From assembly GCA_050944055.1 (NCBI GenBank), contig JBMNQI010000042.1, forward strand, positions 1 to 21,766: 21,766 nt of DNA, in the 5' to 3' direction. Below are positions 1 through 6,189 of the stretch, in pieces. Numbering within the stretch: position 1 is the stretch's first letter; each line of letters starts with the position of its first letter. The stretch is from JBMNQI01 sp050944055. GTDB lineage: Bacteria > Bacillota > Clostridia > Oscillospirales > Oscillospiraceae. The notes under the pieces are model-generated. The model was not told the origin of the DNA, searched no databases, and worked only from the letters and a program-made list of their open reading frames with translations. A program made the translations under genes and the position numbers.

Positions 1-1
1 C

Positions 2-88
2 GGCTCCTCCGTGAAAAAAGCGTACGAGAGGCACGGCGTCCGGGGCTTCAATTTCTCGCTCCGGGAGGCAGTGAAAAGCGTAGAGTAA
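2..88 (+). CDS. C-terminal end of an unidentified protein (5' truncated)
   Basis: An open frame enters from the left edge and ends at a TAA at 86-88. It gives 28 residues that are basic and end in ...REAVKSVE. A strong hairpin terminator begins 36 bases after the stop, which supports this being a real gene end. Too little is visible to name a family, and the visible residues match no motif I recognise. It is convergent with the hydantoinase gene whose stop lies at 181. Confidence 0.5.
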   Translation, partial: GSSVKKAYERHGVRGFNFSLREAVKSVE

Positions 89-124
89 AGCCGGAAAAGT
101 CCGAGCCGCCTCTTCGTTAGATAA

Positions 125-171
125 AATAGCGCGCCGCGAAAAGCTTCGCGGCGCGCTATTCTTCATTTTTT
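125..171. terminator. bidirectional intrinsic terminator
   Basis: A perfect 16-bp stem (125-140 with 145-160) closes a 4-base loop, AAGC. On the + strand it is followed by CTTCATTTTTT. On the - strand the stem runs into TTATCT. It lies between two convergent genes (stops at 88 and 181) and can serve both. Confidence 0.9.
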
Positions 172-180
172 AAACGGCTC

Positions 181-1734
181 TCAGCCGGCAAGGTCGCCGG
201 CAGCCTTGATTTTGACGCGGCTGGTTTTGCCCGCGTAGTAGGCAAGCGGTATGTCTTCGACCTCAATTATCTCGACGGTCTCCCTTACCGCCCCGGCGCT
301 TACCGCCATCTCTACAGCCTCCGCCTTCGCCTGGGCCATCGCCTCGTCGCGTGAAACCTTTTCGTAGTCAATAAGCTTTTCATACGTTCCGCTGACTTTT
401 GAGATAGCCGAGCCTATCGCGTTGGCCGTGCCGAAGTGCTCCGGCTTTATTATGGACCTTGCCCCGGCCAGATACTCCGGCAGGATTATGGAACCGCCGC
501 CGACCAGTATGACATCCACGTCTTCGTTGGATATCTTCATAGCGTCGATGGCGTCCTCGACCAGCGTGCGTATGGATGCAAGTGCTTTTTTAGCCAGCTC
601 CTCGCTTATGCAGGCGACCTTTTCCCTGTCGCCAAGCTCGTACATGCCGAGCCTGACGGCTATATCCGTCGCCGTCAGCGTGTCGCCTCCGAATACAAGT
701 GCCTTTTTATCTATCAGGTAGCCTACGCTGTCCGGCCCGACGGTGACCGTCCCGTCCTCTTTCTGCCTGACGATGGAGCCCCCGCCGAGGCCTATCGTCA
801 GGACGTCCGGCATGCGGAAGTTCGTGCGCACGCCGCCTATGGTCGCCGCAATGCTGGATTCGCGCGGGAAGCCGTTTTGAATGACGCCAAGATCCGTGGT
901 GGTGCCGCCCACGTCGATAACCAGCGCGTCCTTGAGGCTGGACAGGTAGCTGGCGCCCCTGATCGAGTTGGTCGGGCCGCAGGCAATCGTGAGGATCGGA
1001 TACCTTAGGGCCTGCTCCATAGTCATAAGAGTTCCGTCGTTCTGAGAGAGGTAAATCTCCGCGTTTATTACGCCGAGCTCCCTCAGCGAACGCGCGAAGC
1101 CGTCGGTGAAGGCCTGAGCCACCTTATAGAGGGCGGCGTTTAGAATCGTTGCGTTCTCGCGCTCAATAAGGCTTATCGTGCCTATCTCGCTTGAGATTGA
1201 AACGTGCGTATCCTGCCCCATGACCTCGCGGCAGATCTCGGCGGCGCGCAGCTCATGGTCGTTTCTGACAGTGGAAAAGCAGCATGAGATGGCTACGGAC
1301 TCGACCCTGCCTTTTAATCTCTCAAAAAACCCGCGCGCGGCCTCTTCGTCAAACTCGGCTATTTCCCTTCCGTCGTGTTCAAAGCCGCCGCGTATTATGG
1401 CCTGATCAATAACCGTTGCCCTGACGTCCTCGGCCCAGTCGGTCATCGGCGGAATCCCCAGCGTGGCGGGCGCTCCGATGCGGAGCACGGCTATTTTCGC
1501 CAGGTTCTTCCTCTCTACAATGGCGTTTGTGCACTGCGTGGTTCCCAGCATCGCCTGTTTTATCTTGGCGCGGTCGACGCCGGATACGTCAAGAATGGTT
1601 TTGATCGCTCCCATGATGCCGCTGTAGACGTCGCTCGTTGTCGCGTGCTTTACCTCGGCAACGACATTGAGGTTTTTATCTATAAGGACGGCGTCCGTAT
1701 TCGTTCCGCCAACGTCGATTCCAAGCTTGTACAT
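181..1734 (-). CDS. hydantoinase/oxoprolinase (HyuA-like) family protein
   Basis: A 517-aa protein of the ASKHA-fold hydantoinase/oxoprolinase A family, which hydrolyses lactam or imide rings such as hydantoins and 5-oxoproline using ATP. The sequence shows the N-terminal phosphate motif GIDVGGTNTDAVLID (residues 5-19), the second phosphate motif VIDVGGTTTDLGVI (from residue 272) and the glycine-rich GLGGGS that follows. It is shorter than classic HyuA or 5-oxoprolinase A (about 650-700 aa), as is usual for members paired with DUF917 proteins. No HyuB partner is seen. The start is the ATG at 1734, preceded by AAAGGGGGGC. The longer open frame upstream overlaps the preceding gene and lacks such a site. 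The ATG shares one base with that gene's stop (TAATG), so translation is probably coupled. It is the last gene of the permease-DUF917-hydantoinase operon. The family call is firm; the substrate is unknown. Confidence 0.9.
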   Translation of the reverse strand: MYKLGIDVGGTNTDAVLIDKNLNVVAEVKHATTSDVYSGIMGAIKTILDVSGVDRAKIKQAMLGTTQCTNAIVERKNLAKIAVLRIGAPATLGIPPMTDWAEDVRATVIDQAIIRGGFEHDGREIAEFDEEAARGFFERLKGRVESVAISCCFSTVRNDHELRAAEICREVMGQDTHVSISSEIGTISLIERENATILNAALYKVAQAFTDGFARSLRELGVINAEIYLSQNDGTLMTMEQALRYPILTIACGPTNSIRGASYLSSLKDALVIDVGGTTTDLGVIQNGFPRESSIAATIGGVRTNFRMPDVLTIGLGGGSIVRQKEDGTVTVGPDSVGYLIDKKALVFGGDTLTATDIAVRLGMYELGDREKVACISEELAKKALASIRTLVEDAIDAMKISNEDVDVILVGGGSIILPEYLAGARSIIKPEHFGTANAIGSAISKVSGTYEKLIDYEKVSRDEAMAQAKAEAVEMAVSAGAVRETVEIIEVEDIPLAYYAGKTSRVKIKAAGDLAG

Positions 1735-2828
1735 TACGCGCGCCCCCCTTTCGCCAGTTCCTCTACGGGTGTGTAGTCCACATCGCAGCCGAAGTACCGC
1801 GGGCCCACCAGTTTGAGGCCTTTTTCGCAGCGCCACAGCTCATAGCATTTCAGCCCCACCACCAGCACGCGCTTGCCGTATTTGAGCGCGTCGGTCGTGA
1901 CCGGTGTGAAGGTCTCGGTGTCCACAAGGCAGATAAGATCCGGCACCGTCGCCGCTATTTTTCCGTCCACGCTGGCCAGCAGGTTCTCGTTCTGGAACTC
2001 TACGTAAGCTTCACGGCCCTTGAATTCTCCTATACCGTCTAAAATCACCTTGCCGAAATTGAACGCGCCGCGCGTCTCGCGCAGGACGTCCGAAATCTTG
2101 CCTTTGAAGAGCTTAAACGCCCCTGTGGCCTTGAAAAAGCTCTCCTCGGGCGTGCCGTCCTCTGTTTTCTTGAGGTTACGGATCGCCCTGCCGAGGTTCT
2201 CGCTGCGCGTCACAATGTTTTTCACGGCATAGTCTTTAAGCTGCCTGCCCGAAACCGAATACAGGCTCACGGAGACTGACGCCCCGCAGCTCATGGTTAC
2301 GGCCCGGGCGAGCTCCTCCGTCCACTTGTTCGTGATAGTCCTGAAGATCACGCTATTGCCCTTCTCGTCCGTCAGTGCCATAGGCGTAGCGCTTATGCCG
2401 CCTATCGTGAAGGTCACCATCTGAAGCTCGGGGAACGCCCTGCCCATACCGTCGGCGTCGACCAGAGGGATGCCGAGGCGGGCGGAGGCCGCTATCGGCA
2501 GCATGCTGTTGACGCCGCCGGCCTCTATCGGCATAAACGCGTATATTTCCTTTCCGAAAAACTGCGAGACCATATCGTAGAGAGTCTGGTACTCAGTTCC
2601 TCCGATGCCTTTTTCGACGAGGACCGTGGGGGCGCCCATCATAGCTATGGGGACGATGAGCGCGTCGTCCGGAACCTCCTCCGGGTCGAGAAGCGTCACT
2701 TCCCCGCACTCGCGTATGGCCCCGATAGCGACCAGCTTCCCGATATACGGGTCGCCGCCGCCGCCCGCGCCGAGCAGCGAGGCGCCGAGGGCTATGTCTT
2801 CAATCTCTCTTAAACCGATTTTGCGCAA
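1734..2828 (-). CDS. DUF917 / S-methyl-thiohydantoin desulfurase family protein
   Basis: A 364-aa protein matching the family formerly called DUF917 (Pfam S-Me-THD). Some members remove the sulfur substituent from thiohydantoin rings, giving a hydantoin; others are uncharacterised partners of hydantoinases. The hallmark N-terminal glycine motif GAGGGGDPYIG is at residues 20-30, and the length is normal for the family. The start is a TTG at 2828: the Shine-Dalgarno GGGAG lies 9 bases upstream and no in-frame ATG fits. It begins 22 bases after the permease stop and overlaps the hydantoinase start by one base, so the three genes form one transcription unit. A desulfurase followed by an ATP-dependent ring opener makes biochemical sense for a thiohydantoin, possibly from ergothioneine-type compounds. 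That substrate is inference only. Confidence 0.85.
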   Translation of the reverse strand: MRKIGLREIEDIALGASLLGAGGGGDPYIGKLVAIGAIRECGEVTLLDPEEVPDDALIVPIAMMGAPTVLVEKGIGGTEYQTLYDMVSQFFGKEIYAFMPIEAGGVNSMLPIAASARLGIPLVDADGMGRAFPELQMVTFTIGGISATPMALTDEKGNSVIFRTITNKWTEELARAVTMSCGASVSVSLYSVSGRQLKDYAVKNIVTRSENLGRAIRNLKKTEDGTPEESFFKATGAFKLFKGKISDVLRETRGAFNFGKVILDGIGEFKGREAYVEFQNENLLASVDGKIAATVPDLICLVDTETFTPVTTDALKYGKRVLVVGLKCYELWRCEKGLKLVGPRYFGCDVDYTPVEELAKGGRA

Positions 2829-2850
2829 AATATTTCGCTCCCTTTATTTG

Positions 2851-4203
2851 TTATTCCGTCTTCAGTGCCGGGCTTTTCTCCTTGGCTATGCTCCCGAGTA
2901 TGGCGTATATCACGAGAGAAACCACTATGCCGTTAATAGGCCCCGAGAAGAACGTCGTGCCGAGGAACGGAGCTTTCGCTACGAGGCCCGGGAAATATGT
3001 AGCGAGCGTGCCGCCTGTTATAAGTGAGACGACCATGCCTGTCAAAAACGCCGTCACTCCCGGCCAATACGCGCCCTTACGTATTTTGAAGTTCTCTTTT
3101 TTGCCCTTTCCCACGATCCAGTAATCCGCGATCATAGTGCCGGCAAGCGGCGGAATGATAGCTGTCAGAAGGCTTAAAAAGCTCTGGAAGTATGTGTAGA
3201 AGCCCGCGGAGGCAAGCGCGCCGAACAGCGCGGCGGCTATGCCTATACAGCCCGCTACGGCCGTGGCGATCTTGCTCTTGCTCTCGTCAAGCCCGAGCAG
3301 CACGGATAAGGACAGGCCGCCCGTATACGCGTTTGTCACGTTCGTCGTCCAGGTTCCGGCAATAAGGGCCAGAAGGCCGAGTATTCCGAGTATTACCGAG
3401 CCGAAGGAGGCGAAGACCGTGCTTATATCGTAGTTGCCGGTGACAATGCTGAGTATTGCGCCTATCATAAGTATTATGAAGCCGGCGGGGATTACGCCGA
3501 GAATTGAGCTCTTGATAACGTCGGCCCGGTTTTTGGCGAAGCGGCAGTAGTCGCCAGCTATGACACCACCGAGCGCAAAAGTGGCAATCGTGTAGTTAAT
3601 TCCGAAGATAAGCCCCATATTTGCTACCGGCTCATAGGCCTTCAGCACCGCTGTGCCGTCGTATTTCACTAAAGCGAGCACAAGGCCGTATATGCACACG
3701 ATAAGCAGAAGCGGGACCGCGACCGTATTGAGAATCTTCAGGCCCTTAAAGCCGAAGCAGGCTGTTACCAGCATAATGACGCCCCAGACTATGATGCTTA
3801 TCCAGCTTGGTATATTGACTCCGAAGATTGTTGCGCACATGGCGCTGAAGGAAAGGCCGCAGACAGCCGACTGGACTCCGAACCAACCGATGCAGGCGAT
3901 GGCCAGAATCAGGCTTATCAAGTATTTCGCGAACTTCTCGCCCAGCGAGGACCCGGCCAGGACGGCCGTAGGCAGGCCCACGTCGCAGCCCTGCATGCCG
4001 ATAAGGCTCATATACGCCGCGATTATGCCGTAGCCGACCAGGATGGAAACGATGCACTGCCAGATACTAAGGTACGAGCCGAGTACTCCTCCGACCATAA
4101 GGCAGGTCACGCAGATCATGGCGCCCGCCCAGACCATCGTTATCGACCACCAGCCCTGTCTTTTCTCCTGGGGTATTTGGTATGTGCTGCTTTTGTCTTC
4201 CAT
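2851..4203 (-). CDS. NCS1-family cytosine/purine/hydantoin-type permease (CodB-like)
   Basis: A 450-aa integral membrane protein with about twelve hydrophobic segments, typical of the NCS1 nucleobase:cation symporter family. Family-like features are the amphipathic N-terminus with QGWWSITMVWAGAMIC and the central AGDYCRFAKNRADVI stretch, which matches the DYxRF-type motif of CodB and relatives. NCS1 members carry cytosine, purines, allantoin or hydantoins. The start is the ATG at 4203, with AAAGGGG upstream. A longer open frame reaches into the palindrome upstream and is not used. It leads the operon with the DUF917 and hydantoinase genes, so it probably imports their substrate across the cytoplasmic membrane. 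A promoter candidate lies at 4244-4272. Confidence 0.9.
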   Translation of the reverse strand: MEDKSSTYQIPQEKRQGWWSITMVWAGAMICVTCLMVGGVLGSYLSIWQCIVSILVGYGIIAAYMSLIGMQGCDVGLPTAVLAGSSLGEKFAKYLISLILAIACIGWFGVQSAVCGLSFSAMCATIFGVNIPSWISIIVWGVIMLVTACFGFKGLKILNTVAVPLLLIVCIYGLVLALVKYDGTAVLKAYEPVANMGLIFGINYTIATFALGGVIAGDYCRFAKNRADVIKSSILGVIPAGFIILMIGAILSIVTGNYDISTVFASFGSVILGILGLLALIAGTWTTNVTNAYTGGLSLSVLLGLDESKSKIATAVAGCIGIAAALFGALASAGFYTYFQSFLSLLTAIIPPLAGTMIADYWIVGKGKKENFKIRKGAYWPGVTAFLTGMVVSLITGGTLATYFPGLVAKAPFLGTTFFSGPINGIVVSLVIYAILGSIAKEKSPALKTE

Positions 4204-4243
4204 TATGCTGACCCCTTTCTGTTTATACAAAAAATGCAAAATC

Positions 4244-4272
4244 AGTATATAAAAAACAGCCTGACTCGTCAT
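4244..4272 (-). promoter_or_regulatory. candidate promoter of the permease operon
   Basis: Read on the - strand: ATGACG, 17-bp spacer, TATACT (4/6 and 5/6 matches to the sigma-A consensus). The predicted start near 4237 leaves a leader of about 34 bases to the permease ATG. The weak -35 would suit activator-dependent expression, and the 42-bp palindrome at 4292-4333 is centred about 75 bp upstream of the predicted start. Confidence 0.5.
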
Positions 4273-4291
4273 TATCCGCAAAGCAGAATAT

Positions 4292-4333
4292 AAAGCGCCT
4301 CTCATTGTCCCCGGGGACAATGAGAGGCGCTTT
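4292..4333 (-). terminator. 42-bp perfect palindrome: pucR terminator and/or activator site
   Basis: Two 21-bp arms meet without a spacer: 4292-4312 is the exact reverse complement of 4313-4333. The core is TGTCCCCGGGGACA and the ends are AAAGCGCC / GGCGCTTT. It lies 26 bp past the PucR stop. Read on the - strand the hairpin runs into TTTATATT, so it can act as an intrinsic terminator separating the regulator from the permease operon. The length and perfection, and a position upstream of the permease promoter, also allow a protein-binding role. Confidence 0.75.
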
Positions 4334-4358
4334 TCTCAGCTTTTTCCGCGTTATGTAC

Positions 4359-5957
4359 CTAATCCTCCGCGTCCTGGGAAGCCAGCAGGCGTTCAAGCGC
4401 GATTGCCCGGTACAGCTTGATGGAGGAAGGCATATGCCCTACGCGGAAGCCAAGGCAGTCCGTCACGCATTTAAGCCTGTATTTGACTGTATTTTTATGC
4501 AGGAACAGCCTTTCGGCCGTCTCCGTAAGCCCGTACCCGGTATCCAGCAGGTATACTTCGAGCGTTCGCTTTAATTCGGCCGCGTCACGCCTTCGGGACA
4601 GCGGCTGCAGGGCTGAAAGAGCCTGTTCCACGGCGGCCTCGCCTTTTGAGATTATGTCCCTGCATTCCCCGGCAAACAGTATCTCCTCGCCGTTTAAGAA
4701 GCTGCGAAGCGGAAATATCCTTCTTGTGTCCCGGCTCAGGCGCTTGTTGGCGAGAAACGCCTCCCGTACGTCGGCCGAGTTCCTCAGATTCGTGAACATA
4801 GTGAGCGTGAACTGGTTTTTAAGCAGGGAGAATATGCCTGATTTCAGGGCCTCGGCCTCCGCAAACCCGTCCGGCCCGTCCATAAACAGCACGAGGCAGC
4901 CGTCGTAAATATCCGCGAAGGATGTCCGGCAGTACTGCGCCGCCATGCCGCGTACAGATTCCGGGAGCTCCGGGTTAATTTCCATATCCTCCCTGACAGG
5001 AGCCAGAATCCACATGACGTGCACGGACGCTATATCTATGTTGAAAAGGTCCGCGAGACGCCGCATCTTCAAAGGCTCGTCCTTCATTATGGCTTTTACA
5101 AGCTCGGATATTACCGCCCTGTCATGCTGCTGCCCCCAGAGCAGGACGGCCAGGCGCACTATCTCCGCGGACTGCAAAAGCAGGCCCGCTTCTATCCTGT
5201 CATTTTCGCTTATGAGGAAAAGCTCCATGTTTCGCGTCTTCTCGGCTTCAATCTGCGCCCTGTATAAAAGTCCGTTCGGAAGCGGGTCGAAGGGCACGGG
5301 CTGATCCAGGGATTTTGGCAGCCTGGCGCTTCTCAGATGCTGGTGCAGGCCGCTGAGCGTGCGCGGCCAGGCGGCTTCGTTGAGAACATTGAGAGAAGAG
5401 TCGGTGAGTATGGCCGTCGCCCTGATGCGGTCGGACAGCATTTTCAGCACTGTGTCAACCGTCTGCTGGTGCTCGGGGAGCCGCGAAACGTGTTCCAGCA
5501 GCTCAACCACCATAGACGTGCCCGAGGCCTGATCCTTGAAAATCGCCTCCATGACCTCGCAGATAACCTCGCTGTATCGTAGGTCCAGCCTGTTGCGCGG
5601 CATGCAGATCAGCGTGAAATTCAACTCGTCGGCGAGCGAAATAAGGCGCTTGTCTATATCCTTCATAATCGCGCCCACATAAAAAAGTATGAGCCCAACC
5701 TCGCCGCCCTCGGCCAGCCGCTTAATATTCGCGCACTGCATCTCGACGTCGTCCCGTATATTAATAAACGCGGTGATGACAAGCTCGCTTCCGTAGTACT
5801 CGTCGTTTCTAAACAGAGAGTCGCTGAGCAGATTCGGGTCGGTGCTCTCAAGCACCGAAATCGACGTTACTATCTTCCCGAGCCCGCCGCGGCCGGCGAC
5901 GACTTTCGCGTTTCTCAAAGAAGGGAGCTTAAGCAGGTCCCTGACTGTCACGCTCAT
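4359..5957 (-). CDS. PucR/CdaR-family transcriptional regulator
   Basis: A 532-aa cytoplasmic regulator. The N-terminal region (about residues 5-125, TVRDLLKLPSL... to the CMPRN segment) fits the PucR purine-catabolism sensor domain. The middle (about 295-405) resembles the GGDEF-like ligand domain of CdaR regulators. The C-terminus (about 462-515, with TLEVYLLDTGYGLTETAERL and HKNTVKYRL) is the PucR-type helix-turn-helix. Relatives activate purine, allantoin or sugar-acid catabolism in response to a metabolite. The start is the ATG at 5957, with AAAGGGG eight bases upstream; an in-frame ATG 21 bases earlier lacks a good ribosome site. It lies directly upstream of the permease operon in the same direction and is the obvious candidate regulator. 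Its own promoter is unclear; TGATCA repeats lie in its upstream region. Confidence 0.88.
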   Translation of the reverse strand: MSVTVRDLLKLPSLRNAKVVAGRGGLGKIVTSISVLESTDPNLLSDSLFRNDEYYGSELVITAFINIRDDVEMQCANIKRLAEGGEVGLILFYVGAIMKDIDKRLISLADELNFTLICMPRNRLDLRYSEVICEVMEAIFKDQASGTSMVVELLEHVSRLPEHQQTVDTVLKMLSDRIRATAILTDSSLNVLNEAAWPRTLSGLHQHLRSARLPKSLDQPVPFDPLPNGLLYRAQIEAEKTRNMELFLISENDRIEAGLLLQSAEIVRLAVLLWGQQHDRAVISELVKAIMKDEPLKMRRLADLFNIDIASVHVMWILAPVREDMEINPELPESVRGMAAQYCRTSFADIYDGCLVLFMDGPDGFAEAEALKSGIFSLLKNQFTLTMFTNLRNSADVREAFLANKRLSRDTRRIFPLRSFLNGEEILFAGECRDIISKGEAAVEQALSALQPLSRRRDAAELKRTLEVYLLDTGYGLTETAERLFLHKNTVKYRLKCVTDCLGFRVGHMPSSIKLYRAIALERLLASQDAED

Positions 5958-6007
5958 TGTGTTCACCCCTTTGTCCATAATAACAAATACCTGCCAATTC
6001 GTCCATA

Positions 6008-6048
6008 TTGATCAGGCAATTTATCAAAGGAAAAGCATATCTGATCAA
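6008..6048. promoter_or_regulatory. paired TTGATCAG inverted repeats, operator candidate
   Basis: TTGATCAG (6008-6015) and its exact reverse complement CTGATCAA (6041-6048) face each other. Each contains the palindrome TGATCA, and the two centres are 33 bp apart, about three helical turns. They lie in the divergent space between the PucR regulator and the GGDEF/HD-GYP gene, which suits autoregulation by PucR. This is inference from symmetry and position. Confidence 0.4.
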
Positions 6049-6099
6049 ATATAAATATCCGCTATAAACCATAAAAAATAAAAAAATACAAATCAAATG

Positions 6100-6128
6100 T
6101 TTACATAAACGATTTATTTTTGTATAAT
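6100..6128 (+). promoter_or_regulatory. sigma-A type promoter of the GGDEF/HD-GYP gene
   Basis: TTTACA (6100-6105), a 17-bp spacer, then perfect TATAAT (6123-6128). The predicted start near 6135 gives a leader of about 55 bases before the ATG at 6190. The surrounding sequence is strongly AT-rich. Confidence 0.85.
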
Positions 6129-6189
6129 ATAGTCAAATTTTGGCGCTGTATCTCGAAAAATAGCATAAAGGTATTTTCCGGAGGCTAAT

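Noticed and set aside
436..1008. 190-codon + strand frame opposite the hydantoinase gene
   Set aside because: Lies wholly antisense to a clear conserved gene, and its composition is that of a shadow frame.
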